The notes: generated by a model not told the origin, from the letters alone. Positions 42,589 to 52,447 are shown, numbered from the stretch's first letter. The stretch is DNA of 64,000 bases from Cohnella sp. WQ 127256 (GCF_024519285.1 NZ_JAMZCY010000006.1:186001-250000), one strand, 5' to 3'. Made by a program: numbers and translations.

Positions 42589-43245
42589 ATGAGTCATCTT
42601 CAACGATTAGTAGGTCAGCAAGTAGATGTAGAAATCGCAAGAAGCTGTATTTTTTCAGGAACACTAATCGATGTGGGACACGACATGCTGGTTTTATTTT
42701 TTCAACAAAAGTATTTGTATGTCTCTTTACTGCATGTAAAGAACGTCAAAGTAAGTCTGCAATCGAATAGCCCCTCAGATGAAGAGATTGACATGGACTA
42801 TCGACCCGTAAGTCTGACATTCCGAAAGGCACTAGAAAATGCAACAGGACGATTTGTGGAAATCTATGTAGCTGGTAATAAACCCATTCATGGCTATATC
42901 ACGAGTGTAATTAATGATTACTTTGTATTCTATTCCCCCATCTATAAATCGTTGTATATTTCTATGAGCCATGTGAAATGGTTGAGCCCGTATCGTATCG
43001 ACTCCACACCTCCCTTTCCTGGCAGTATGTTCCCACCCGTACACCCAGGTACAGTAGGTCAAACCTTTGAAGCACAATGTAAAAGGCTTGAGGGGAAAAT
43101 GGTTATGATCGATCTGGATGATCAACCTGATAAAATTGGCTTGCTTCAGAAGGTGGATAACCCTGTTGTTGAACTCTTGAATGCCACTGGGGATAAAGTG
43201 TACTGGAATATACAGCATATCAAAACGTTATTTACTCCGATATAA
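42589..43245 (+). CDS. Three-repeat Sm-like (DUF2642-like) protein
   Basis: This 218-residue protein is made of three imperfect copies of a 65-70-residue Sm-like beta unit: LVGQQVDVEI...GTLIDVGHDMLVLFF...YLYVSLLHVKNV, TGRFVEIYV...HGYITSVINDYFVFYSP...LYISMSHVKWL, and LEGKMVMIDLD...IGLLQKVDNPVVELLN...VYWNIQHIKTL. Each ends in a hydrophobic-H-(V/I)-K motif. Single-unit relatives (DUF2642, such as YuzF) occur in Bacillus and some are sporulation linked. GGGAGGG precedes the ATG. No signal peptide is present. The function and the reason for pairing with the permease are unknown. Confidence 0.78.
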   Translation: MSHLQRLVGQQVDVEIARSCIFSGTLIDVGHDMLVLFFQQKYLYVSLLHVKNVKVSLQSNSPSDEEIDMDYRPVSLTFRKALENATGRFVEIYVAGNKPIHGYITSVINDYFVFYSPIYKSLYISMSHVKWLSPYRIDSTPPFPGSMFPPVHPGTVGQTFEAQCKRLEGKMVMIDLDDQPDKIGLLQKVDNPVVELLNATGDKVYWNIQHIKTLFTPI

Positions 43246-43250
43246 AAAAG

Positions 43251-43274
43251 ACGACCTTCTAAATAGAAGGTCGT
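43251..43274 (+). terminator. Hairpin after the Sm-like gene
   Basis: ACGACCTTCT and AGAAGGTCGT form a perfect 10-bp stem with an AAAT loop, a few bases after the stop codon, with a poly-A tract 5' and weak T content 3'. Confidence 0.65.
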
Positions 43275-43358
43275 TCAGTAGAAGAGGTATGCAATAATGC
43301 ACATAAATAGGTTATGACAGTAGATCGTAAAAAGTTTGGGTGTTAAAAACACAACGTG

Positions 43359-43384
43359 GAGGCTAATGAAGCCTCTTTTTTTTT
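43359..43384 (+). terminator. Short intrinsic terminator before sugar operon 3
   Basis: GAGGCT pairs with AGCCTC and runs into TTTTTTTTTG. It lies between the Sm-like gene hairpin and the sugar operon; the remaining gap to 43551 holds the operon's promoter region, where I see no clear consensus hexamers. Confidence 0.75.
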
Positions 43385-43551
43385 GTTTCTGCTCTAAGAT
43401 CAGATTGTTCATGGGGAAGTGTAAACAATCGGGTTTTTGTTATATAGTTTCGTAAATTTTAGGGGGGTAGAATATAAAAGTAACGAAGCTAGGGGACTTT
43501 CAAGAAAAGTCTAAAACGAAATATAAGAACATTTCATTATGGGGGATGAGC

Positions 43552-44532
43552 ATGTCGCAAGCAACGACAAAACGGCAGTATGCAGCGATTCCGCCGCAGC
43601 AGGGCGAGTTTAGGGAGAAAGGCTTCTTCAGTAAACTGTCTAAGCAATGGGATATTCAGCTGATGGTTTGGCCTGGGATTTTGTTGGTCTTTGTATTTTC
43701 CTACATTCCAATGTACGGCGTTCTTACTGCGTTCATGGATTATAACGTGTTTTCTGGGGCGCATATCTTCGAAAACCCATGGGTAGGTTTCAAGCATTTC
43801 GAAGCTTTCTTTAATGCGCCGGCTTTCAATACGATTATGAGAAATACGATTATTGTTAGCCTACTGAAATTCCTTATAGGCTTTCCGGCACCGATCATCT
43901 TGGCTCTTATGCTGAATGAAGTTCGTCATATGGCTTTCAAACGTTTTGTGCAAACGATTACTTATTTGCCTCACTTTATGTCTTGGGTTATCGTGGGCGG
44001 CTTAGTCATGTCATTGCTCTCGACGGAAAATGGAAGCGTTAATATTTTGCTGGAGAGTGTGGGGGCAATTAATGAGCCGATCAACTTTCTTTCTATTAAT
44101 GAATATTTCTGGGCGATTCTAGTTTCAACGAACGTATGGAAGGAAATCGGGTTTGCCTCCATCGTATATCTGGCGGCAATCGCTTCCGTAGATCCGCACA
44201 TGTACGAAGCGGCGGACATTGACGGGGCTAGCAAATTCAAGCAGATCTACTTAATTACGATACCGACAATTATGCCGGTCATCACGATCTTCATGATTCT
44301 TGCGATGGGTAACTTCCTGAATGCCGGATTCGAGGATATTTTGATTCTTGCTCAGAATCCCGCACTTAGACCGGTTTCCGATGTTATCGATACGTATGTA
44401 TACCGGGTTGGCTTGCAGAACGCGAAATATTCATATGCCGTTGCCGTTGGATTGTTCAAGGCAGTCGTGAGTATTGGGCTTCTGACGACGGCAAACTACT
44501 TGGCTCGAAGATCTGGAAACAGCCTGTGGTAA
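43552..44532 (+). CDS. Sugar ABC transporter permease, LplB type
   Basis: The product is 326 residues from the ATG at 43552; the alternative ATG at 43546 abuts the GGGGG ribosome binding site, so the second is preferred. After a 35-residue cytoplasmic lead, six helices are likely (WPGILLVFVFSYIPMYGVLTAFMDY is the first). The EAA loop is YEAADIDGASKFKQIYLITIPTIMP, and the RPVSDVIDTYVYRVGLQNAKYSYAVAVGLFK tail is typical of LplB. It begins sugar importer operon 3; the partner permease and two binding proteins follow. Confidence 0.92.
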   Translation: MSQATTKRQYAAIPPQQGEFREKGFFSKLSKQWDIQLMVWPGILLVFVFSYIPMYGVLTAFMDYNVFSGAHIFENPWVGFKHFEAFFNAPAFNTIMRNTIIVSLLKFLIGFPAPIILALMLNEVRHMAFKRFVQTITYLPHFMSWVIVGGLVMSLLSTENGSVNILLESVGAINEPINFLSINEYFWAILVSTNVWKEIGFASIVYLAAIASVDPHMYEAADIDGASKFKQIYLITIPTIMPVITIFMILAMGNFLNAGFEDILILAQNPALRPVSDVIDTYVYRVGLQNAKYSYAVAVGLFKAVVSIGLLTTANYLARRSGNSLW

Positions 44533-44562
44533 AACTTAAATCATACTGGGGGTTGAAGTACG

Positions 44563-45462
44563 TTGAGTTTCAAGCGGTTGAGCTATAGCGATCGAATTAT
44601 GGTAGTAAGTATATACGTATTCCTTATCCTGTTATCCTTTTCTGCGCTATACCCCTTCTGGAATGGTTTAGTTATTTCATTCAATGAAGGTCTCGATACC
44701 TCGAAGGGCGGCATAACGTTCTGGCCGCGAGCCTTCACGTTGGACAATTATGAAGTCGTCTTCGGTGATAATAATCTCATGAACGCGTTCTTTATTTCCA
44801 TCAGCCGAACGGTGATCGGTACCGTTACTGCCATATTCATGACGGCGTTACTCGCTTATGGATTAACCAAAAATCATTTGATGGGGAAAAAGTACTACAC
44901 CATATATTTCATCTTCACAATGTATTTCGGCGGCGGACTGGTGCCAACGTTCCTACTAGTCAGGTCATTGGGTTTGATGGACAACTTCTTGGTATTCATT
45001 ATTCCCGCTTTAATTAGCGTTTGGAATATGATCGTCTTCCGTACTTTCTTTAAGAGCTTGCCTGCAGGACTTGAAGAATCGGCGCAAATCGACGGCAGCG
45101 GCAACTGGGGCACCTTTTTCAGAATCGTGCTTCCGCTTTCTGGACCGATTATCGCTACATTAGGGCTATTCACGGCAGTGGCGCATTGGAATGACTGGTT
45201 TATGCCAACCATCTACATTTTCAATGAAAAGCTGATGCCGGTCCAAACCGTATTGAGACGGATACTTAACGCGAATCTCATACAAGAAATGAACAATACG
45301 TTAAGCCCTGAGATAGCGGAGCGGTTAGCCAAGAAGAGTCTAACCTCCAAGGCACTCATCAATGCGACGATTATGGTCGTCACTCTGCCAATCATGCTCG
45401 TTTATCCTTTCGTGCAGAAGTATTTCGTTAAAGGTGTATTGGTTGGCTCTTTGAAAGAATAG
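44563..45462 (+). CDS. Sugar ABC transporter permease, LplC type
   Basis: This 299-residue permease starts with TTG at 44563 behind GGGGGTTGAAG. The EAA loop is LEESAQIDGSGNWGTFFRIVLPLSGP, and the tail MLVYPFVQKYFVKGVLVGSLKE is the LplC hallmark. Six helices are predicted. It forms the channel with the preceding LplB-type gene. It resembles the permease at 1436 closely in the C-terminal third, so importers 1 and 3 are paralogous systems. Confidence 0.92.
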   Translation: MSFKRLSYSDRIMVVSIYVFLILLSFSALYPFWNGLVISFNEGLDTSKGGITFWPRAFTLDNYEVVFGDNNLMNAFFISISRTVIGTVTAIFMTALLAYGLTKNHLMGKKYYTIYFIFTMYFGGGLVPTFLLVRSLGLMDNFLVFIIPALISVWNMIVFRTFFKSLPAGLEESAQIDGSGNWGTFFRIVLPLSGPIIATLGLFTAVAHWNDWFMPTIYIFNEKLMPVQTVLRRILNANLIQEMNNTLSPEIAERLAKKSLTSKALINATIMVVTLPIMLVYPFVQKYFVKGVLVGSLKE

Positions 45463-45528
45463 TTCGTTTCCTATTGGTTTCGGGCGTATATCGCTTTGAA
45501 CATATTAACAGTTTAGAGAGGGGTAAAA

Positions 45529-47247
45529 ATGGGTATGAAGAACTTTAAAAAGCCGTTATTGCTTGCTGTATCGGTAGTATTAATTCTTGCAACTGTACTT
45601 GCTGGTTGTAGTAATGGAGGCAAAAATGATTCATCGGCATCTCCGAGCAGTAATGCGGCTTCAACGGCTGAGAGCAGTCCTAGTGCTAGCAGTCCTAGTG
45701 CTAGCAGCGAGACACCTGCACCGCAAGGCTGGGTGTTTGGTTCCGAGCCTCTCGAATTCTCTGCCTTCACCAACTATGATTGGCAAGACTTCCCGGCAAA
45801 GATGGAAGATAATCCATTCTGGAAGTATTTGAAGGAAAATAAAAAAGTCAAAATCACACCGATTCTAGGAAAAGGTAATGCTGCTCAGCTTATGACGACA
45901 ATGATGGCTTCTGGCGATCTTCCTGATCTCATCTATGGTAACCGCTTCTCACCTGACGTTAGTAGATTATATGAAGCGGGTAAGCTCGTTGCGTTAGACG
46001 ACTACCTGGATAAATATCCAAACTTAAAGAAATTTTTAGACAACAAATTTATTGATATGCTGCGTATGCCAGATGGCAAGCTATACCAGTTCCCGAACTG
46101 GTACACGGACCACTCGACGAACACAGCAGGTTATGTAGTTAACAAAAAAATCTACGAAGAACTAGGCTCTCCTAAACTTGAAACGATGGACGATTTGTAC
46201 GCCTATCTCGTTCAAGTCAAAGAAAAGTACGGTAAAGAAGTTATTCCATTCGAACCAGATCGCACGGTAGATGCACAAGGTATTGGCTTATTGTACACAG
46301 GATTTAAGGAGGGGGCACTGTACCAATCCCTTGGATCCCAGATAATGGGCACAGTAACGGGTGATAAGCTCACTTCTATCTTTGCTGATCCAGCTTTCCA
46401 TGAGTCTCAAAAATTTGTTTCCAAGCTGTACCGTGAGAAATTAATCTCTCAAGATATGTTCACGCAAGATAGAGGAAAGGTGCTGGAGAAGTTAATAGCT
46501 GGACGCGTAGCGGTCTATGCAGGCTCTGGTGTTACGACTTACGCTTCTCAAGGTCATTATGAATTAATTAAATCCGATCCGAATGCCGGTTACTTCATGA
46601 TCAAGCCGCTAGTTAAGGCGGGTCTTGACAGCAGCAAAGTATTTACAGGTGGTTATGATGCGCTTGGCTGGAACGTAACGGTGATTACAACTTCAGCTGA
46701 AGATCCGGAGAAAATCTTCGCGTTCTTGGATTATAATACAAGCCCTGAGGGTATGGCGATTCAATTCTTCGGTCCAGAGGGTGGCAACTGGAATGGATTT
46801 GACGAAAATGGATATCCAAATTTCACAGACACTTATAATGTTAAAGAAGTAGCGGATATTCAAACGAAAAATGATTTTGTCAACATCGCCGGAAACAGTA
46901 TTTATATTGACCCAGCTAAGAATAAGCTTGAAGATTCCAAGCCTGCTGATCAACAAAACTGGCAAGCTCGTTGGCAGAAGGAGATTACTTGGCCGTCGGG
47001 TAACGACATTACAGAATTCAGAACGAATCTAAATCCACCAGCGGATGGAGCGCTTGGAGATACTTTACAATCCGTTTCTGATCTACTCGAACAAATCCTA
47101 TCGGAATCCGCGACCGCTAAGAGCGATGAGGAGGTCGACAAAATACTGAACAATGCGGATACCGCCGCAATGAAGCTTGGATACCAAGCCCTTCTCGACT
47201 GGCGTACAGAGAAATGGCAAGAGAATAGAAAGATTCTCGGCAAATAA
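45529..47247 (+). CDS. Sugar ABC transporter substrate-binding lipoprotein, LplA type (paralogue 1)
   Basis: This 572-residue lipoprotein has signal KKPLLLAVSVVLILATVLAG-C with lipobox LAG-C, then a serine-rich linker (SPSASSPSASSETPAPQG). The LplA-type fold shows LPDLIYGNRFSPDVSRLYEAGKLVALDDYL, NTAGYVVNKKIYEELGSPKLETMDDLYAYL and GWNVTVITTSAEDPEKIFAFLDY. GAGAGGGG precedes the ATG. It is the main binding protein of importer 3. The gene at 47375 is a diverged duplicate of it. Confidence 0.93.
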   Translation: MGMKNFKKPLLLAVSVVLILATVLAGCSNGGKNDSSASPSSNAASTAESSPSASSPSASSETPAPQGWVFGSEPLEFSAFTNYDWQDFPAKMEDNPFWKYLKENKKVKITPILGKGNAAQLMTTMMASGDLPDLIYGNRFSPDVSRLYEAGKLVALDDYLDKYPNLKKFLDNKFIDMLRMPDGKLYQFPNWYTDHSTNTAGYVVNKKIYEELGSPKLETMDDLYAYLVQVKEKYGKEVIPFEPDRTVDAQGIGLLYTGFKEGALYQSLGSQIMGTVTGDKLTSIFADPAFHESQKFVSKLYREKLISQDMFTQDRGKVLEKLIAGRVAVYAGSGVTTYASQGHYELIKSDPNAGYFMIKPLVKAGLDSSKVFTGGYDALGWNVTVITTSAEDPEKIFAFLDYNTSPEGMAIQFFGPEGGNWNGFDENGYPNFTDTYNVKEVADIQTKNDFVNIAGNSIYIDPAKNKLEDSKPADQQNWQARWQKEITWPSGNDITEFRTNLNPPADGALGDTLQSVSDLLEQILSESATAKSDEEVDKILNNADTAAMKLGYQALLDWRTEKWQENRKILGK

Positions 47248-47257
47248 GGTTGTAATC

Positions 47258-47289
47258 ATCCCAAGGGATCCTTTTGGATCACTTGGGAT
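47258..47289 (+). terminator. Hairpin between the two LplA-type genes
   Basis: ATCCCAAGGGATCC and GGATCACTTGGGAT form a 14-bp stem with one mismatch around a TTTT loop; no T run follows. It probably reduces read-through from the importer genes into the second binding protein and two-component genes. Confidence 0.6.
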
Positions 47290-47374
47290 ATATATGTATT
47301 ATTTGCATTTTTAAACTCAAAAAATTGTTATATTAGATATGGCTTTTATTAGGCGAACAAGGGGGCATGGCGTA

Positions 47375-49048
47375 GTGAACGAAATGAAAAATGGGTTCCT
47401 GCATCTATTATCATTAGTAGTTATTATGTCTATTTTAGCTGCCTGCAATGGTGCGGATAGATCTACTGTCCCCGATTCAACGGTAATACCTGAAGAAGTA
47501 AATGGTGATAGGAATAGGCAAGAAGATGGATTGTATAGGTTTGGTGTTGAACCGCTAAATATTACATTTTATGCACACTACAGCTCTTACAATATGCCGC
47601 AATGGGGCGCTGACCCCTCTTCGAAGTGGATTCAAGAGCATATGAAAATTAATGTAAAGGCCATTGGCGCAGAAGGGAACGGTAAGCAAAAGCTTCAAAA
47701 GCTGATTGCCAGCAAAAAGCTACCGGATATTATTTGGGGCCAGCGAGATTCCGATTTGGAGCGATTAAGAGGAGCGGGTCAGCTTGTACCTCTAGACGAT
47801 TATATTAATAAGTATCCTAATCTTAAACATTGGGCAGGGTCAAAGATATTAAATCTGCTCCGTGCGGAAGACGGGAAAATCTATTATTTTCCCAACTACT
47901 ATACGAACCGACCAAATGGCAATGCGGGTTATGTAGTGAACAAGAGGATCTATAGAGAGCTAGGTTCCCCGAGGCTGGAGACGACGGATGATCTATATGA
48001 CTATTTAAAGCAGGTAAAAAGGACCTACCCAGGGGTTGTCCCATTCGAAACGGGTATTGCTAAGGAAGGGCATGGCATTGATCAGCTGTTCTCTGCGTTC
48101 AAGGAGGATAACTTCAGCTTTACTAGGGACTATGCGGTTACAAACGGAGATCAAATGACGTCCATTTATAAAGATGAAGGCTTCCGAGAGTCAGCGATAT
48201 ATGTGGCAAAGCTGATGCGTGAAGAGTTGATGACTCAAGACGCGTTGACCCAGACAGAGGAACAGGTAAGTGAGAAGCTCATGAGCGGTCGAGTTGCCGT
48301 ATTTGCTAGCGCCGATCCGATGAAGATGGCGATGTTGGCAAATGCCGAGCTATCGAAGAACAACCCCGAGGATGGTTATTTCTTCATAGATCCGATCTAT
48401 AAGGAAGGGTTGGATAGAAGTCGAATTTACCCGGGTACATATAATATATTGGGCTGGAATGTAGCTACCATAACGACAAGTGCTGAGAATCCGGAGGCGA
48501 TATTCGCTATGTTGGATTGGATGACAGGTCCGGAGGGCTCATCTGTCCAAATGTGGGGGCCTCCAGGTCCGGATGGTTATTGGAACGGCCTCAAGGAAGA
48601 TGGAGTCACCCCCTCGTTTACGAGTAAATATAGTGAAGATTCAGAAGGTCTAGCTCATATTCAATCCATTTCAGGAGATATGGTATGGGTCGGTAACACC
48701 GTGTTCTTAGATCAAACGAAAAGTAAATACGAGGCCTTGTTACCAGAATCGAAACAGAACTGGGCAACCTACTGGCAGAATAAGGTGACTTGGAAGTCGC
48801 AGGGCGATGCGACACCGTTTATTAACCTTCACCCGATGCCGGATTCGGAACAGGGGGCTATCTATCGGCAAGTTAAGGATATTTGGCTAAAGGCAAGAGC
48901 AGATGCCATGTTTGGCAGGACGAATGAAGAGGTTTTGAAAATATTAGATCTTGCCCATGACCAATCCATGGCCATTGGATTTCAACGTTATCTAGATTTC
49001 ATCACAGAGAAATGGCTTTCCAATCTAGATCTGCTTAGATCAGAATAA
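47375..49048 (+). CDS. LplA-type substrate-binding lipoprotein (paralogue 2), next to two-component genes
   Basis: The protein is about 557 residues from the GTG at 47375 (GGGGG nine bases upstream); the longer frame from 47339 would precede that site. The signal ends at lipobox ILAA-C. It aligns along its length with the preceding paralogue: KLPDIIWGQRDSDLERLRGAGQLVPLDDYI, NAGYVVNKRIYRELGSPRLETTDDLYDYL, GWNVATITTSAENPEAIFAML. It lacks the long Ser-rich linker. It is followed after 32 bases by a YesN/YesM pair, so it may serve as a ligand-sensing partner rather than, or as well as, an importer subunit. Confidence 0.92.
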   Translation: MNEMKNGFLHLLSLVVIMSILAACNGADRSTVPDSTVIPEEVNGDRNRQEDGLYRFGVEPLNITFYAHYSSYNMPQWGADPSSKWIQEHMKINVKAIGAEGNGKQKLQKLIASKKLPDIIWGQRDSDLERLRGAGQLVPLDDYINKYPNLKHWAGSKILNLLRAEDGKIYYFPNYYTNRPNGNAGYVVNKRIYRELGSPRLETTDDLYDYLKQVKRTYPGVVPFETGIAKEGHGIDQLFSAFKEDNFSFTRDYAVTNGDQMTSIYKDEGFRESAIYVAKLMREELMTQDALTQTEEQVSEKLMSGRVAVFASADPMKMAMLANAELSKNNPEDGYFFIDPIYKEGLDRSRIYPGTYNILGWNVATITTSAENPEAIFAMLDWMTGPEGSSVQMWGPPGPDGYWNGLKEDGVTPSFTSKYSEDSEGLAHIQSISGDMVWVGNTVFLDQTKSKYEALLPESKQNWATYWQNKVTWKSQGDATPFINLHPMPDSEQGAIYRQVKDIWLKARADAMFGRTNEEVLKILDLAHDQSMAIGFQRYLDFITEKWLSNLDLLRSE

Positions 49049-49080
49049 TATATCTTTGACTTCTAGGGGGAGATGGCGAG

Positions 49081-50655
49081 ATGTATAAGGTCTTACTAGT
49101 AGATGATGAAGAGCTGGATTTGGAAGGAATGCGACAGTTTATACCTTGGTCAGAGCTAGGTATGGAGGTTGTGGGAGCAGTTAATAATGCACTATCCGCT
49201 CGTGAGGTCATGGAGCAGTATCCGATTGATATCTTAGTAAGCGATGTCAATATGCCTTATATGTCCGGGCTGGAGCTTGCTCGAATAGCGTTAGAACAAG
49301 GTTCCCATATTCGCATTATTTTCGTCAGTGGATATCAAGAGTTTAGCTACGTGCAGCAAGCATTGTCATTACAAGCGTATAACTATGTGTTGAAGCCTAT
49401 GGATGATAGTGAGCTTGTTACTACCTTGCTGAAGGTAAAGCAGGACCTGGATGGGATGAGGAAGCAGCGAGAAGTAGAGGAAGCTTATCGGCAAATGATC
49501 CCGATAGCGAAGGGAAACCTGCTCACTCGTTTATTCGAGGGCGAAATGAATAACGAGGAGTCATGGTCGAGAATTCTAGCGCCCCACGATCTTGATAAGC
49601 TGGATTGGCCTATACGTGTAGCCGTTATAGAAATAGACAAAGTTGATTTAAGAAAAGTAAAGAGTCCTGAAGCACAACAAGAAATGTCTCGTATTTTCCT
49701 ACAGCACATGAATGAATCCATTAAAGCCTATGGTAATATTCCTTATTGCAAGATAAATGCTGAGCGGATTGCTCTTCTTCTAGAAGAGAAGGACGTTGAT
49801 CCATGCATGGAGAAGCTATACGATTCTATGCAGCTTCAATTAAAGGCATCGGTTACAACGGGTTTAGGGGAACCGGTATTTTCTCTTACGGAGCTGCATT
49901 CCTCCTATCAGCAGGCGATTGAAGCGGTTGAAGGCAAAATGTTTCTAGGCAAAGGGACTGTGATCAAGTACGAGAAGGTCCGGATGGAACCCGAAATGCT
50001 TGATGCGCGTACGCTTGTCACTAGAATGGATGCTTTACATAAAGCAATGACTGAGTATGACCTTGTCGGGATATATGATGAATTAGAAAATCTATTCCAG
50101 TCGGTAACGAGCTTACGTTCCAAATTTACGGTTCATAATTTATCCAACTATATCATTTGGAAGCTTGAGCAATACTTAAGCTCGATTAATGAGGATTTTT
50201 TTGAATTACTGGATATGGAGCTTCAAAATTTCGATATTTTACTTCAGTTCGATACGATTAACGATATTCGTTCTTGGCTTGTGCATCGTGTGTTCGAGAT
50301 ATCGGAGCGACTACATGAGAAGTCCAATACTTTAAATAACAAATTTATTCGAAGTGTGATGAAGACTATTAAGGAAAGAATGAGCGAGAACATTACATTG
50401 AAGGATATCTCTGAGCATTTTTCATTTTCACCTAGTTATATGGGGTTTCTTATTAAGGAAAAGTCTGGCCATACCTTCAATGAATTGCTTGTACAATTTC
50501 GCATGGAACGAGCCTGTGAGCTGCTGAAAGAGCCGGGAATGAAAATTTATGAGGTTGCAGACCAAGTCGGATATCGCTATTTGCCTTATTTCAGTAAGCA
50601 GTTTAAGGAAAAAATCGGGTTAACACCCCTAGATTATCGTAAGAAGGTGCAGTAG
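49081..50655 (+). CDS. AraC-type response regulator, YesN type (long form)
   Basis: This 524-residue protein has a receiver domain with DDEE (residues 8-11), D55 in ILVSDVNMPYM, and K in YVLKPMDD. A middle region of about 280 residues, with a degenerate GGDEF-like or helical linker, leads to a C-terminal AraC double helix-turn-helix (TLKDISEHFSFSPSYMGFLIKEKSG, MKIYEVADQVGYRYLPYFSKQF). GGGGGAGATGG precedes the ATG. It is followed by its kinase 16 bases downstream. It likely activates importer operon 3. Confidence 0.92.
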   Translation: MYKVLLVDDEELDLEGMRQFIPWSELGMEVVGAVNNALSAREVMEQYPIDILVSDVNMPYMSGLELARIALEQGSHIRIIFVSGYQEFSYVQQALSLQAYNYVLKPMDDSELVTTLLKVKQDLDGMRKQREVEEAYRQMIPIAKGNLLTRLFEGEMNNEESWSRILAPHDLDKLDWPIRVAVIEIDKVDLRKVKSPEAQQEMSRIFLQHMNESIKAYGNIPYCKINAERIALLLEEKDVDPCMEKLYDSMQLQLKASVTTGLGEPVFSLTELHSSYQQAIEAVEGKMFLGKGTVIKYEKVRMEPEMLDARTLVTRMDALHKAMTEYDLVGIYDELENLFQSVTSLRSKFTVHNLSNYIIWKLEQYLSSINEDFFELLDMELQNFDILLQFDTINDIRSWLVHRVFEISERLHEKSNTLNNKFIRSVMKTIKERMSENITLKDISEHFSFSPSYMGFLIKEKSGHTFNELLVQFRMERACELLKEPGMKIYEVADQVGYRYLPYFSKQFKEKIGLTPLDYRKKVQ

Positions 50656-50671
50656 CGGAGGGCAGCTAGTT

Positions 50672-52447
50672 ATGACAGGGATTCAGAAATATATAAAAAG
50701 ACCCGGATATATTCCGATTGGATATAAATTAATGCTGAGCTACATGATCTTTATTGTGATTCTTGTTTCGGTTAACGGTTATGTATCTAATTCCATGTAT
50801 AATACTTCAATACGTAAGCAGACAAAGCAGAATATTCAAGGCACTATGCTGCAAATCAGAGATAATGTGTCCTATAAGACGAATGATATTACTCGCATTT
50901 CCTCCTTGTTATATGATGACTATAGTCTTGTTCAGAGCTTGCGGGTTCAAATGAAAGGGATGGATAACTTTAACCGCATGACCCAGGTTATTGTTCCGAA
51001 ACTAGAAGGTGCTTCACGATCGATAGGCTTCAGTCAACATCTGACCGTATATCTTCATAATGAATCGGTGAATGAGATTTATCAGTCGGGCGACGAATTA
51101 AGTAATAGTGGAACAGATGTGCTGCCCTATGATATTTATTATTTGAGCCGAATTAAAGATAGAGCCTGGTACAATCAAATTCCTAAAGAAGAATATGGTG
51201 AAACGATGCAATGGAAGCAGGTCGAGCAGGATGCTGAGACCCGTAGTATTTCATTAATTAGGCGCATCGTAGATACGAATAATCCGTTTAAGCTCAAAGA
51301 GCTTGGCGTTATGAGATTTAGTGTCCGTTTTACTGAATTGTTTGAAAGCGTAGATTACACGAAACTAGGTGACGGCACAAGGCTTATGGTGAAGGACAAA
51401 GCGGGGGAAATCATTTATACCTCCGGTAAGCTCTTCAACGATGTAAGTGACAAATCTCATTCGGAAGACAACTACATCACAATATCCGAGACGATGGATA
51501 AACAAGAATGGACAATTGTGGCACAGGTCCCCATGACCATTATGGAACATGAAGCGAAGAAGGTCCGGACATTTATTGTGATTATGTGCGTGCTGTGTTT
51601 CGTTTTGTTTACGTTTGCGGGCATCTTCATATCCCGTTATTTTGCTATTCGGATTATGAAGTTTGTGTCTGTGCTGAATGCATTTCGTGAGGGGGATTTG
51701 CACAAAAGAATCGCTTATAGAGGTAAGGATGAATTTTCACAAATTGCGACTGCTCTTAATGGGATGGGAGAGGACGTCGAGGCACTGATCAATAAAGTAT
51801 ATTTAACACAGCTACAGAAGAAAGAAGCAGAGCTTGAAATGCTGCAGCTGCAAATAAATCCACACTTTCTGTATAATACGTTATCTTCGATTAATCGATT
51901 AGCTAAGTTCGGAGAAAATGAGAAGCTACAGAAAATGGTGGTCCAGCTCGCCAAGTTTTATCGACTAACGTTGAATTCCGGGCGCACTTTGATTCCGATA
52001 TCATCGGAAATCGATCAATCCAATGCATATCTGGGAATCCAGAAGGTTAAGTATGGCCATCGCTTGGAAGTGACGTTTGATATTGATGTGAATATTTGGC
52101 CCTACGAAACGATTAAGCTTATTTTGCAGCCATTTATTGAGAATGTCCTTAAGCACGCTTGGAGTGGCGACCGTATTCATATTCGAATCGTTGCGCGTAA
52201 GGTAGGGGAAGACATTTTGTATCGCATTATTGATGATGGAATGGGGATGAAGCAGACAAGGGTCCAGGAAATACTGAAGCCGACGAGCGATAGTGAAACG
52301 GGTTATGGGATTCGGAATATCGATCAACGAATCAAGCTGCAATATGGTACGCAGTATGGAGTTGAGATATTTAGCAGATTTGGAGTCGGGACAGTGGTGC
52401 AGCTCCGAATCCCAGCCAGGAAGCGTAAGGTTTTTCTGCAACGTTAG
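50672..52447 (+). CDS. Sensor histidine kinase, YesM type
   Basis: This 591-residue sensor has an N-terminal helix (LMLSYMIFIVILVSVNGYV), an extracellular domain to about residue 295, a second helix (FIVIMCVLCFVLFTFAGIFIS), a HAMP region, and the His_kinase motif LQINPHFLYNTLSSI with H398. The ATPase domain has IENVLKHAW, IIDDGMGM and GYGIRNIDQRI. It is paired with the preceding regulator and probably senses the ligand or ligand-loaded binding protein of importer 3. Confidence 0.93.
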   Translation: MTGIQKYIKRPGYIPIGYKLMLSYMIFIVILVSVNGYVSNSMYNTSIRKQTKQNIQGTMLQIRDNVSYKTNDITRISSLLYDDYSLVQSLRVQMKGMDNFNRMTQVIVPKLEGASRSIGFSQHLTVYLHNESVNEIYQSGDELSNSGTDVLPYDIYYLSRIKDRAWYNQIPKEEYGETMQWKQVEQDAETRSISLIRRIVDTNNPFKLKELGVMRFSVRFTELFESVDYTKLGDGTRLMVKDKAGEIIYTSGKLFNDVSDKSHSEDNYITISETMDKQEWTIVAQVPMTIMEHEAKKVRTFIVIMCVLCFVLFTFAGIFISRYFAIRIMKFVSVLNAFREGDLHKRIAYRGKDEFSQIATALNGMGEDVEALINKVYLTQLQKKEAELEMLQLQINPHFLYNTLSSINRLAKFGENEKLQKMVVQLAKFYRLTLNSGRTLIPISSEIDQSNAYLGIQKVKYGHRLEVTFDIDVNIWPYETIKLILQPFIENVLKHAWSGDRIHIRIVARKVGEDILYRIIDDGMGMKQTRVQEILKPTSDSETGYGIRNIDQRIKLQYGTQYGVEIFSRFGVGTVVQLRIPARKRKVFLQR

